Shown one piece after another: positions 53,697 to 62,784 of a DNA stretch of 64,000 nucleotides. Within the stretch, counting starts at the first letter, position 1. Each line of letters starts with the position of its first letter. The translations under genes and the position numbers were made by a program. Below the pieces are notes generated by a model that made no database searches, was not told the origin of the DNA, and saw nothing but the letters and a program-made list of their open reading frames with translations. Source of the stretch: Roseomonas marmotae (lineage in GTDB: Bacteria; Pseudomonadota; Alphaproteobacteria; Acetobacterales; Acetobacteraceae); the NCBI RefSeq assembly GCF_017654485.1, contig NZ_CP061091.1:269501-333500 (forward strand), written 5' to 3'.

Positions 53697-54677
53697 ATGG
53701 CAGCACCCACCCTCGATATCCTCGGCATCGGCAACGCCATCGTGGACGTGCTGGCGCGGGCGGATGACGGCTTCCTGGCCCGGCATGGCATGACGCGCGG
53801 CGCCATGGCGCTGATCGACGCCGCGCAGGCCGGGGCGATCTATGACGCCATGGGGCCGGGGATCGAGAGCAGCGGCGGCTCGGCCGGCAATACCTGCGCC
53901 GTGGCGGCCGGGCTGGGCGCCAGGGTCGGCTTCCTGGGCAAGGTGGCGGACGACCTGCTGGGCCAGGCCTTCGCGCATGACATCCGCGCGGCCGGGGTGG
54001 AGTTCCCCGGCGCCCCGCTGTCGGGTGGCGCCCCCACCGCGCGCTGCCTGATCCTGGTCTCGCCTGACGGGCAGCGGACCATGAACACCTATCTCGGCGC
54101 CTGCGTCACCTTCGGCGAAGCCGATGTGGAGGAGACGATGGTGGCCCGCGCCGCCGTCACCTACCTGGAAGGCTATCTCTTCGACCCGCCGGCGGCCCAG
54201 GCGGCCTTCCGCCGCGCGGCGCGGCTGGCCCATGCGGCGGGCCGGCAGGTGGCGCTCAGCCTCTCCGACGCCTTCTGCGTCGGCCGCCACCGCGAGGCCT
54301 TCCGCGCCTTCGTGGCGGAGGAGACGGACATCCTCTTCGCCAACGAGACCGAGATCCTCAGCCTCTACGAGACCGACAGCTTCGAGCAGGCCATGGAGCG
54401 CGCCCGCGCCGATGTCGGCATCGCCGCGCTGACGCGCAGCGAGCGGGGCAGCGTCATCCTGGCCGGCGGGGAGACCGTGACGGTGAAGGCCGAGCCCGCG
54501 AAGGTGGTGGACACCACCGGCGCCGGCGACGCCTATGCCGCCGGCTTCCTGGCCGCGCTGACGCGCGGGCTGCCGCTGGCCGAATGCGGCCGCTGGGGCT
54601 CCGTCGCGGCAGCCGAGGTGATCGGCCATTTCGGTGCCCGGCCCCAGGCGGACCTGAAGGCGCTGATCGGCGCCTGA
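53697..54677 (+). CDS. PfkB-family kinase (adenosine kinase-like)
   Basis: A 326-residue ribokinase-fold sugar/nucleoside kinase. LGIGNAIVDVLA at the N-terminus, the substrate region SSGGSAGNTCAVAAGLGARVGFLGKVADDLLGQ, and the signature VVDTTGAGDAYAAGFLAAL with the catalytic Asp and anion hole are intact. The style of the N-terminal GNAIVDV and NTYLGAC blocks matches the proteins usually called adenosine kinase in alphaproteobacteria. The true substrate may be another nucleoside or sugar. An AEC transporter gene follows 4 bases later. Confidence 0.88.
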   Translation: MAAPTLDILGIGNAIVDVLARADDGFLARHGMTRGAMALIDAAQAGAIYDAMGPGIESSGGSAGNTCAVAAGLGARVGFLGKVADDLLGQAFAHDIRAAGVEFPGAPLSGGAPTARCLILVSPDGQRTMNTYLGACVTFGEADVEETMVARAAVTYLEGYLFDPPAAQAAFRRAARLAHAAGRQVALSLSDAFCVGRHREAFRAFVAEETDILFANETEILSLYETDSFEQAMERARADVGIAALTRSERGSVILAGGETVTVKAEPAKVVDTTGAGDAYAAGFLAALTRGLPLAECGRWGSVAAAEVIGHFGARPQADLKALIGA

Positions 54678-54681
54678 CGCC

Positions 54682-55605
54682 ATGGCCCTGCCGCTCGCCG
54701 CGGGGGTGGATGCCTTCGCCGCCACCTTCGGCATGATCGGCCTGGGCGTGCTGCTGCGGCGGACCCTGCTGCCGGATGCCGCCGTCTGGGCCGGGCTGGA
54801 GAGGCTGGTCTTCTTCGTGCTGCTGCCGGCGCTGCTGATCGTCGCCATCGGCACACTGGACCTAGCCAACCTGCCGCTGGGCGGGATGGCGGCGGTGATC
54901 TGGGGCACGCTGGCGCTGGGCACGGCGGGCAGCGTGCTGATGGCCCGCGCGCTGGGGCATGGGCATGCCGCCATGACCTCGGTGCTGCAAGGCGGTATCC
55001 GCTACAACAACCTCCTCGCCTTCGCCATCACGGGCGCGGTGCTGGGGCCGCCGGGTATCGCCATGGGCGGCATCGCCACCGGGCTGATCGTGCCCTTCGT
55101 GCAGGTGGTCGTCACGGTCGCCCTGACGCTGGGCCGCGCCACCAAGCCCAGCCCGCTGCGCCTGCTGCGGCAGATCGCGCTGAACCCGCTGCTGCTGGCC
55201 TGCGCCATCGGCTTCCTGCTGGCGCTCGCGGGCGGGGTGCCGCCGGGGGCCTCGGGGCTGCTGCGCGGGCTCTCCCAGGCCAGCCTCGCCACCGGGCTGC
55301 TCTGCGTCGGCGCGGCGCTGACGCCCGGCGCGCTGACCGACCGGATGCCCACCCAGGCCCTGACCGCCGGCTTCAAGCTGCTGCTGATGCCGGCCATCGC
55401 CCTGGGGCTGGCAATGCTGACGGGGCTGGAGACGCTGGCGGCGGCCACCGCCATCCTCTTCATGGCGCAGCCCACCGCCTCCACCGCCTATGTGCAAGCC
55501 CGCGCCATGGGGGGCGACGCGCCGCTGATGGCGGCCATGATCACCAGCCAGCACCTGCTGGCGCTGGCCACCCTGCCGCTCTGGGCGCTGCTGCTGACCG
55601 GCTGA
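54682..55605 (+). CDS. AEC-family (auxin efflux carrier-like) transporter
   Basis: A 307-residue membrane protein with about ten hydrophobic helices in two halves, as in the AEC family. Recognisable parts are GLGVLLRRTLLPDAAVWAGLERLVFFVLLPALL at the N-terminus, QGGIRYNNLLAF in the middle, and FMAQPTASTAYVQARAMGGD near the end. Substrates of this family are often small organic acids such as malate or malonate. It is probably co-transcribed with the PfkB kinase and converges on the esterase gene 10 bases downstream. Confidence 0.88.
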   Translation: MALPLAAGVDAFAATFGMIGLGVLLRRTLLPDAAVWAGLERLVFFVLLPALLIVAIGTLDLANLPLGGMAAVIWGTLALGTAGSVLMARALGHGHAAMTSVLQGGIRYNNLLAFAITGAVLGPPGIAMGGIATGLIVPFVQVVVTVALTLGRATKPSPLRLLRQIALNPLLLACAIGFLLALAGGVPPGASGLLRGLSQASLATGLLCVGAALTPGALTDRMPTQALTAGFKLLLMPAIALGLAMLTGLETLAAATAILFMAQPTASTAYVQARAMGGDAPLMAAMITSQHLLALATLPLWALLLTG

Positions 55606-55615
55606 GGCGGCGCGC

Positions 55616-56551
55616 TCAGGCCAGGCGGGCGTCCAGCCAGCGCAGGATGCGCACCAGGATTTCCTGGTTGTTGTCGTCCATCATCGGCATGTGGCTATTG
55701 CCGTGGATGCCCTCGGCCGGCAGGTCCAGCCAGTCTGCCCGGCCGCCCTGCCCCGTCAGGGCCTCGGCGAAATCCATGCAGCGCCGGGACACGCCGCGCC
55801 AATGCGCCGAATGCTCCCGGTAGTCGCCCATCACCATCAGGGTCGGGATGCCGCGCAGCGCGGCGGGGTCGGCGAAGCCGGTCGGCTCCACCGCCACCAT
55901 GGCACGCACCAGCCCCGGCGCCGCCGCGGCGGCGCGGAAGGCGGGCTCACCACCCTGGCTGTGGCAGAGCAGGATGCAGGGGCCGACACGCCGCAGCACC
56001 GCGCCCAGCGAGGCTGCCGCGACATCCCCCAGCGTAGTCCAGCGCGGCACGAAGCCGCGCGCGAAAGCCTCCAGCGCCGCCACGGGAAAGCGCTGGCCGG
56101 GAAAGGCCTGCCGTCGGCCATCGGCATCCGTCTCGCCGAAGCGGAAGCGGGTCCAGCTTTCCTCGATGGTGCGCAGGATCGGCTCGCCCGGCCAGATTCC
56201 GGGCACCGGGCACCAGCCCGCCCGGCCGCGCTCGGCATTGTCCACCACATGCACTTCGAGCCCTGCGGCCAGCAGCCCATGCAGCCAGCCCGGACGCCCG
56301 TCCGGCGTGGTCTCCCACATGGTGCCGGACATGCCGCCGCCATGCATCAGCACGACAGGCGGCAGGCCGCGGCGCGCGGCCGGGGTGAAATACTGCACAT
56401 AGGCATGCTCGATCGCGAGCATGCCGTTGGGATCGTGCCGGTAGCTCGTGGTGCTGGTGAACTGCAGTTCCCGCACCGGCTCGCCGCTGATCTCCACCAC
56501 CCGGCCGCCAGCGGTGTAGGAGCCGAAACCGGCGAGTCGGAATTCCGGCAT
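55616..56551 (-). CDS. Alpha/beta-fold esterase
   Basis: A 311-residue alpha/beta hydrolase without a signal peptide. VVLMHGGGMSGTMWETTPDGRPGW gives the oxyanion HGGG, the nucleophile elbow is LLCHSQGGEPA, and NSHMPMMDDNN near the C-terminus holds the likely catalytic His. MVMGDYREH may hold the acid. The gene follows a Bug solute-binding gene by 19 bases on the same strand, suggesting that it acts on the ligand taken up. The start at 56551 is the conserved one; 56584 is an alternative inside the Bug gene. Confidence 0.82.
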   Translation of the reverse strand: MPEFRLAGFGSYTAGGRVVEISGEPVRELQFTSTTSYRHDPNGMLAIEHAYVQYFTPAARRGLPPVVLMHGGGMSGTMWETTPDGRPGWLHGLLAAGLEVHVVDNAERGRAGWCPVPGIWPGEPILRTIEESWTRFRFGETDADGRRQAFPGQRFPVAALEAFARGFVPRWTTLGDVAAASLGAVLRRVGPCILLCHSQGGEPAFRAAAAAPGLVRAMVAVEPTGFADPAALRGIPTLMVMGDYREHSAHWRGVSRRCMDFAEALTGQGGRADWLDLPAEGIHGNSHMPMMDDNNQEILVRILRWLDARLA

Positions 56552-56570
56552 GGCCGCCGTCGCCTGACGG

Positions 56571-57563
56571 TCAGTTGGCAACAATGTTGCGCTCTTTGAT
56601 GATGGCGCCCCACTTCACCACATCGCCGGCGATGAACTCACCGAGCCTGTCGCGGCCACCGCCGATGACATCGACCCCCAGTTCCTTCATGCGCGCGGCC
56701 ACGGCGGGGTCGTGCAGCGCGGCGTCGAAGGCGGCATTCAGCTTCTGCAGCACCGGCTCCGGCGTGCCGGCGGGGGCCAGGATGCCGAACCAGGGGGTCA
56801 CCACCAGGTCGGGAATGCCGGCCTCGGCCGAGGTCGGGATCTCCGGCGCCGCGGCCGAGCGCGCGGTCTGCGCCACCAGCAGCGGGCGGATCTGGCCGGT
56901 TTTGATATTCGGCAGCGCGGCAGGCAGGTTATCGAAATAGAGCTGCACGCGATTGGCCAGCAGATCCGCCGTCACCTGCCCGGCGCCGCGATAGGGCACA
57001 TGCGTGACCTCGATCCCCGCCAGCTGGTTCAGCAGTTCGCTGGCCAGATGCGGGGAGGAGCCGACGCCGGAGGAGGCATAGTTGACCGACTCCTTCTTCG
57101 CCAGCGCGACGAATTCCGCGAAGGTCCGCACCGGCAGCGCTGCCGGCACCACCATCACGCTCGGCACCGTGCCGATCATGATGACGGGCGCGAAGTCGCG
57201 CTGGATGTCATAGGCGGGACTGGCGTAGAGACTGCCGGCGGTCGAGCAGGAAAAGGCGCAGACCAGCAGCGTATGGCCATCGGCCTGGGCGCGGGCGACC
57301 ATCTGGCCACCGATATTGCCGCCGGCACCGGCGCGGTTGTCCAGCACGAAAGGCTGCTCCATCTGCCGGCCGACATGGTCGGTCAGCAGCCGCGCCAGGA
57401 TGTCCGGCGTGCCGCCGGCCGCATAGGGCACCACCAGCGTCACCGGCCGGCTGGGGAAGTTCTGCGCCTGGGCCGGCTGCACGAGCCCGGCCAGACCGGC
57501 CGTTGCCAGCAGCCCGGCCAACAGGCCGCCGAAGCGTGAGATGCGCGATCTGGACATGGTCAT
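56571..57563 (-). CDS. Tripartite tricarboxylate transporter substrate-binding protein (Bug family)
   Basis: A 330-residue periplasmic binding protein of the TctC/Bug family. The signal is SRFGGLLAGLLATAGLAGLVQPAQAQ. FPSRPVTLVVPYAAGGTPDILARLL, VLDNRAGAGGNIGGQMVARAQADGHTLL, YASSGVGSSPHLASELLNQLAGIEVTHVPYRGAGQ and GTPEPVLQKLNAAFDAAL are the family blocks. Ligands are usually carboxylates or amides. TctA/TctB membrane genes are absent here. It diverges from a LysR gene and is followed by an esterase. Confidence 0.92.
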   Translation of the reverse strand: MTMSRSRISRFGGLLAGLLATAGLAGLVQPAQAQNFPSRPVTLVVPYAAGGTPDILARLLTDHVGRQMEQPFVLDNRAGAGGNIGGQMVARAQADGHTLLVCAFSCSTAGSLYASPAYDIQRDFAPVIMIGTVPSVMVVPAALPVRTFAEFVALAKKESVNYASSGVGSSPHLASELLNQLAGIEVTHVPYRGAGQVTADLLANRVQLYFDNLPAALPNIKTGQIRPLLVAQTARSAAAPEIPTSAEAGIPDLVVTPWFGILAPAGTPEPVLQKLNAAFDAALHDPAVAARMKELGVDVIGGGRDRLGEFIAGDVVKWGAIIKERNIVAN

Positions 57564-57657
57564 TTTCCCTCTGCGCGCCCTACCCGGCGCCGCCGCGGCC
57601 GGCTTGCCCGGCGGACCAGAGCTAGCGAAGGGGAAAGCGATTGAAAAATAGGATTTC

Positions 57658-57670
57658 TCACCGCCGGTGA
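57658..57670. promoter_or_regulatory. Inverted repeat just upstream of the LysR gene
   Basis: TCACCG-C-CGGTGA lies 12 bases before the lysR ATG, in the 119-base divergent region with the Bug gene. Its dyad with T and A at the outer ends suits LysR-type binding, suggesting autoregulation and control of the Bug-esterase pair. Confidence 0.45.
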
Positions 57671-57682
57671 TAGGCTGCGCTT

Positions 57683-58600
57683 ATGTCTCTTCCCCCCATC
57701 TCCCTCCGGCAGCTCCGTGCCTTCGCGGCGGTCGCCCGCCTCGGCAGCTTCCGCCGCGCGGCCGAGGAGCTGAACCTGTCCCAGCCCGCGCTCAGCCAGG
57801 CGGTGCGGCTGTTGGAGACCGAGACCGGCGCCATGCTGCTGGAGCGGAACACCCGCGGCGTGACCCTCACCGAAGCCGGGCGGCAGATGCTCTCCACCTG
57901 CGAAAGCGTGCTGCAATCGCTGGAATTCACCGTCGCCTCCCTGCGGCGGAACGGAGCGGAGGAGGCCGCGCGGCTGCGTATCGCCGCCCTCCCCTCCATC
58001 GCGCGGCAGATCGTGGTGCCGGCCTACCGCCACTTCCGCGCCGGCAGCGCCACGGCCGCGCTCTTCATCCGGGACGCGGTGGGGGAGGAGGTGATCCGCA
58101 TGGTCCGCGCCGGTGAGGTCGATTTCGGTCTGGCAACCCTGCCGCGCCAGGGCACCGAGCTGATCGTCCATCCGCTGCTGCGCTCGCCGATGCGGGTGGT
58201 GGTGGCGCCTGGCCATCCTTTCGCCGCCACCGGCGCGACCTGGCGGGAGCTGGCGGAGGAGCGCTTCATCTTCGTCGGCCGCAGCTCCGCCACCTATGAG
58301 ATCACCGCCTCCGCCTTCCGCGCTGCCGGACGCTTCCCGCGCTATTTCATCGAGACCCAGACGGCCGAGACCGCCGCCTGCATGGCGGCCGAGGGTATCG
58401 GCGTGACGGTGCTGCATGCCCGCAATCTCGATGAGATGGCGCATTACGGCTTTGCCCAGGCAGCGGTGCGGGAGCCTGACTGCGCGCTGGAGATCGCCCT
58501 GGTGCGTCCCGTGGGGCGCATGCTGGCGCCGGCCTCCCTCGCCTTCTGGGATTTCCTGGCGCGACGGAGCACGCCCGAAGCCAGCCCCGCGTTTCCCTGA
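57683..58600 (+). CDS. LysR-family transcriptional regulator
   Basis: A 305-residue LysR regulator. The winged HTH occupies residues 1-65 (ISLRQLRAFAAVARLGSFRRAAEELNLSQPALSQAVRLLE, LLERNTRGVTLTEAGRQML). The remaining part is the periplasmic-binding-type effector domain (RIAALPSIARQIVVPAYRHF, LRVVVAPGHPF-like). It is divergent from the Bug-esterase pair and is followed by a second Bug gene, so it probably controls both. Confidence 0.92.
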   Translation: MSLPPISLRQLRAFAAVARLGSFRRAAEELNLSQPALSQAVRLLETETGAMLLERNTRGVTLTEAGRQMLSTCESVLQSLEFTVASLRRNGAEEAARLRIAALPSIARQIVVPAYRHFRAGSATAALFIRDAVGEEVIRMVRAGEVDFGLATLPRQGTELIVHPLLRSPMRVVVAPGHPFAATGATWRELAEERFIFVGRSSATYEITASAFRAAGRFPRYFIETQTAETAACMAAEGIGVTVLHARNLDEMAHYGFAQAAVREPDCALEIALVRPVGRMLAPASLAFWDFLARRSTPEASPAFP

Positions 58601-58701
58601 ACCCTGTCGCGCTCCCGCATGCTGGCGCGATCCGCCGCCACGCCTCATGATATGCGCGGGCATGCCATGGGGTGCGTGCCATCCGCAAAGGATGATGGAG
58701 T

Positions 58702-59691
58702 ATGCTGGGACGGCGCGATTTCGCCCGTGGTCTCGTCTCTGGGGCGCTGCTCGGCGCCGCGCTGCCGGCTGGCGGCGCGATGGCGCAGGCCGCCCCCTGG
58801 CCGGACCGTGCGCCGCGCTGGGTGGTGGGCTATCCCCCCGGCGGGCCCAGCGACACCTTCGCCCGCCTGATCGCCAGCTTCATCAGCCCGCATCTGGGCT
58901 TCAACATGATCGTCGAGAACCGCCCCGGCGGCGGCGCCGTGCTGGCCAGCGAGACCGTCGCCCGCAGCGCGCCGGACGGCTACACGCTGCTGCATGCCGA
59001 CAATGGCAACCTTGTCTACAACCCCGCGCTCTATGGCCGCCTGCCCTATGACCCCGACAGGGACCTGACGGGCGTCGGCTTCATCGGCCGCTTTCCGCTC
59101 TTCCTGGTGGTGCGGCCGGAAAGCCCGGTGCAGACCCTGGCGGATTATATCGCCGCCTCAAGGCAGCGGGTGCCCACCTATGGCTCGCCCGCCGTCGCCT
59201 CCCCCCACCACCTGGCGATGGAGATGCTGAAGCGCCGCGCCGGCTTCGAGGCGACGCATGTGCCCTATCGCGGCGGCCCGGCGGCCATGCAGGACCTGCT
59301 GAACGGCACGGTGGACAGCGTGCTGATCGACTGCGCCACCGGCATCCCCTTCCTGCGCGACGGCAAGGCGCGCGGGCTGGTCGTGCTGTCCGAGACGCGC
59401 TCGGCACAGGCGCCGCAGGTGCCCACCACGGCGGAGGCGGGGGTGGCTGATGCGGTGGCCTTCGGCTGGCAGGCCATGTCCGCCCCCGCCGGCACGCCCC
59501 AGGCCGCCATCGACCGGCTGAATGCCGAGATGAACGCCGCCATGGCCTCGGCCGAGATGCAGGCCCGCGTCGCCGGCCTGGGCGTGGAGACCACGCCCTG
59601 GACGCCCGCGCAGCTCAATGCCTTCGTGGCCGCCGAGAATGCCCAGTGGCGCCCGCTGATCCGCGAGCTGGGCATCCGGCTGGACAGCTGA
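58702..59691 (+). CDS. Tripartite tricarboxylate transporter substrate-binding protein (Bug family)
   Basis: A 329-residue second Bug protein, only moderately similar to the one at 56571. The signal is RRDFARGLVSGALLGAALPAGGAMAQ (Tat-like RRDF). APRWVVGYPPGGPSDTFARLIASFI, VENRPGGGAVLASETVARSAPDGYTLLHADNGNLVYNP, VPTYGSPAVASPHHLAMEMLKRRAGFEATHVPYRGGPAAMQDLLNGTVD and AGTPQAAIDRLNAEMNAAM are typical. It lacks membrane partners, as is usual for the expanded Bug families. It lies 101 bases downstream of the LysR gene. Confidence 0.92.
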   Translation: MLGRRDFARGLVSGALLGAALPAGGAMAQAAPWPDRAPRWVVGYPPGGPSDTFARLIASFISPHLGFNMIVENRPGGGAVLASETVARSAPDGYTLLHADNGNLVYNPALYGRLPYDPDRDLTGVGFIGRFPLFLVVRPESPVQTLADYIAASRQRVPTYGSPAVASPHHLAMEMLKRRAGFEATHVPYRGGPAAMQDLLNGTVDSVLIDCATGIPFLRDGKARGLVVLSETRSAQAPQVPTTAEAGVADAVAFGWQAMSAPAGTPQAAIDRLNAEMNAAMASAEMQARVAGLGVETTPWTPAQLNAFVAAENAQWRPLIRELGIRLDS

Positions 59692-59764
59692 TCCCGCGCG
59701 GGCTGGCGGAGCAGCGGATCGTGAGTTCGTTCGGGCCGGTCATCGGGGCGAAGAGGTGAAGGTC

Positions 59765-59847
59765 TGCGGACGGCGGGACTCGAACCCGCACTCCCCGGGG
59801 GGAACCAGATTTTAAGTCTGCTGCGTCTACCGTTCCGCCACGTCCGC
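59765..59847 (-). tRNA. tRNA-Leu (anticodon TAA)
   Basis: The minus strand folds as a cloverleaf: acceptor GCGGACG/CGTCCGC, D arm with GGTAGACGC, anticodon stem CAGA/TCTG with loop CTTAAAA (anticodon TAA), a long variable arm of the class II type (GGTTCCCCCCGGGGAGT region), and T arm GCGGGTTCGAGTCCCGC. The discriminator is A. The CCA end is not encoded. It reads UUA and probably UUG, which are rare codons in this GC-rich genome. Confidence 0.95.
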
Positions 59848-59886
59848 ATCTGGTGGAGCGGTTCTGCCACAGCATGGGCCCGGGCC

Positions 59887-59945
59887 AAAGGGGCTCCGCC
59901 CCATTCGATGCCCCGCCGGAGGCGGAAACTCCGCCCCGGATTCGC
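59887..59945. repeat. GC-rich palindromic repeats (family B-like)
   Basis: GGGGCTCCGCCCC, GCCCCGCCGGAGGCGG and ACTCCGCCCCGGATTCG lie in a row in the 206-base stretch between tRNA-Leu and chvG. A further GGGCGCAGCGCCC lies at about 60034. No gene is present in this stretch. Confidence 0.4.
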
Positions 59946-60053
59946 TTCGAGCCTTATCCGAAGCTGGGAAGCGCGGCGCAATGCGCCAGACAAATGGGTC
60001 CGCGGCGCCGCCGTCACCCTGGTGGCCCTTCAGGGCGCAGCGCCCCTGGCGCT

Positions 60054-61742
60054 TCACCCCACCGGCAGCCGCACCACGAAGCGCGCGCCGATGACCTTGC
60101 CGCTCTCGTTCCGGCGGTTCTCCGCGCTGATCCGCCCGCCCAGGCCCTCGACAATCTGCCGGCTGATGGAAAGGCCGAGGCCGGAATGCTGCCCGAAGCT
60201 CTCGCTGGTCGGGCGCTCCGTGTAGAAACGGTCGAAGATGCCTTCCAGCTTGGCTTCCGGGATGCCGGGGCCTTCGTCCTCGATGGTGAATTCCATCATC
60301 GCGCCGGTCTGCCGCGCCCGCACCCAGACCGTGCCCTTGGGCGGGGAGAAGGAGACGGCATTGCCCAGCAGGTTGCGGAAGACCTGCACGATGCGCCCCT
60401 CCACGCCGCGCACCACCAGGGGCACGGGCGCCGCGTCCAGCACCATAACGGGGTCCTCTTCCTCGTCGCGCGTGGTGTTGTGCAGATCCACGAGGGCCGA
60501 GAGGATCGGCGCCACATCCACCGGTTCCGAGACGGTGCGGGAGAGTTCGGCATCGACGCGGGAGGAATCGGCGATATCGCCGATCAGGCGGTCCATCCGC
60601 ACCGCGTCCTCGGCGATGATGGAGAGCAGGCGCTTCTGCTGGTCCGGCTTCTCCACGCGCAGCAGGGTCTCCAGCGCGGAGCGCACGCTGGTCAGCGGAT
60701 TGCGCAGCTCATGCGCCACATCGGCGGCGAAGCGCTCGTTCTGGTCGATGCGCGCCCAGAGCGCGGTGGCGGAGGATTGCAGGTCCCGCGCCAGGATGCC
60801 GATCTCGTCCGTCCGCGCCAGCAATGCGGTGGGGACGGAGCCGGCGCGGCCCTTGCCCTGGCGCATGGCGGCGGCGGCGCCGGCCAGCGCCAGGATGGGC
60901 GATGCGATGGTGCGGGAGAGATAGAGCGAGGCCGCCACCGTCAGCAGCAGCGCCAGGATGAAAAGGCCAAGAACGGACGTGCGGATTTCCAGCAGGCGCT
61001 GGTCCACTTCCCGCGCCTCGCGCGTCAGCAGCACGATGCCGATGCTCTGGCTGCCGCGCCGCGCGGGCTCGGCGACGGAGACCAGCAGCCGGCCTTCCCG
61101 CGTGCGGCGGATATAGGGGCGGACGCCGCCTTCCAGGGCTAGACGCAGCTCCTCCCGCCGGTCGGGGCCGAGTTCGGGCTGCCAGTCGAAGCTCGGCGCA
61201 TCCGGCGCGACATCGACATGGATGTCGTCGCTCCGCCGCGCGCCGAAGAGCGAGCGCGGCAGGATTGTCACGAGCCGGTCGTAGAAGCGGCCGATACCGC
61301 CTGCGAAGAGGCCCTGCGGCTTCGGCGGGGTCAGCGGCTCGGTGATGATGGCGCCGCCCTGCCCCTCCCGCACGCGGCTGTCGGCCACCAGCAGGCCGGA
61401 GGTGTCGAAGAGCTTGGCCTGGGTATTGGCGGAGGGCTCCACCAGCCGGCGCAGCAGCGGGCGCGCGCTATCGGGCACCAGCACGGCACGGTCGTCCTGC
61501 AGCCGCACCGCCGCCTCGGCGATGCCGGCGGCATAGATGCGGGCCTGGGTCCGCAGGCCTTCCACCTCGGCCGAGAGGAGGCCGGTCTGATACTGGTCGA
61601 GATAGAGGACCGAGGCCGCCAGCAGCGCCGGCGCGACCATGTTGACCAGCAGGATGCGGCGCAGCAGCGGCGACACGCGCCGCCGCTCCCGCTGCGGGCG
61701 GATCTGCGGCAGGACGGCGGCTGCGCCGCTGGCGTCGGGCAT
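60054..61742 (-). CDS. chvG: Sensor histidine kinase ChvG
   Basis: A 562-residue membrane sensor kinase of the acid/envelope-stress system of alphaproteobacteria (ChvG/ExoS). An N-terminal membrane helix (ILLVNMVAPALLAASVLYL), a periplasmic domain of about 240 residues, a second helix (SVLGLFILALLLTVAASLYL) and a HAMP-like segment precede the H-box DVAHELRNPLTSVRSALETLL with the phosphorylated His. The ATPase domain has RNLLGNAVSFSP (N box), EDEGPGIPE and GLGLSISRQIVEGLGG. It is 23 bases downstream of chvI, its partner regulator. Confidence 0.92.
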   Translation of the reverse strand: MPDASGAAAVLPQIRPQRERRRVSPLLRRILLVNMVAPALLAASVLYLDQYQTGLLSAEVEGLRTQARIYAAGIAEAAVRLQDDRAVLVPDSARPLLRRLVEPSANTQAKLFDTSGLLVADSRVREGQGGAIITEPLTPPKPQGLFAGGIGRFYDRLVTILPRSLFGARRSDDIHVDVAPDAPSFDWQPELGPDRREELRLALEGGVRPYIRRTREGRLLVSVAEPARRGSQSIGIVLLTREAREVDQRLLEIRTSVLGLFILALLLTVAASLYLSRTIASPILALAGAAAAMRQGKGRAGSVPTALLARTDEIGILARDLQSSATALWARIDQNERFAADVAHELRNPLTSVRSALETLLRVEKPDQQKRLLSIIAEDAVRMDRLIGDIADSSRVDAELSRTVSEPVDVAPILSALVDLHNTTRDEEEDPVMVLDAAPVPLVVRGVEGRIVQVFRNLLGNAVSFSPPKGTVWVRARQTGAMMEFTIEDEGPGIPEAKLEGIFDRFYTERPTSESFGQHSGLGLSISRQIVEGLGGRISAENRRNESGKVIGARFVVRLPVG

Positions 61743-61765
61743 GTCTCGATCCTCGGGGGGAGCCC

Positions 61766-62467
<702 letters not shown>

Positions 62468-62640
62468 AGTCGGGCGGGGCTCCCCCAAGAGAATGTGATC
62501 GCGCGGGCATCCCAGGCTCTGAAGGCCAGTATCGCGACCGAATGTGGCGCAAGCCGGGCCAGATGCAGAACACAACGCGGCATAAGGCAGTTCGGCGCCG
62601 AGTGGAACCACGGGTGTTCGGGCAGGCGGCTCCAGTCATC

Positions 62641-62652
62641 GTATGATCATAC
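62641..62652. promoter_or_regulatory. Perfect 12-base palindrome in the chvI-pckA intergenic region
   Basis: GTATGATCATAC is a perfect palindrome, 14 bases upstream of the pckA -35 site, in the 317-base gap 62468-62784. It is a good operator candidate for pckA or chvI control. The remainder of the gap shows no gene and no other strong structure. Confidence 0.5.
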
Positions 62653-62665
62653 CGCAACACATACG

Positions 62666-62694
62666 TTGACGCGCTTCATGCCGCCGCCCTAGCG
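62666..62694 (+). promoter_or_regulatory. TTGACG-N17-CTAGCG promoter of pckA
   Basis: TTGACG (62666-62671) and CTAGCG (62689-62694) are spaced by 17 bases, about 90 bases before the start codon. Both hexamers and spacing equal those upstream of rho (39561-39589). Confidence 0.6.
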
Positions 62695-62784
62695 TCGCGC
62701 CGATGTCGTCCAGGTGAGAGATGGAGCGGCCTCAACCCTCTGGCTACTGCCCCGGCGGACCCCCTCCGGAGGAAAAGCGCCATA

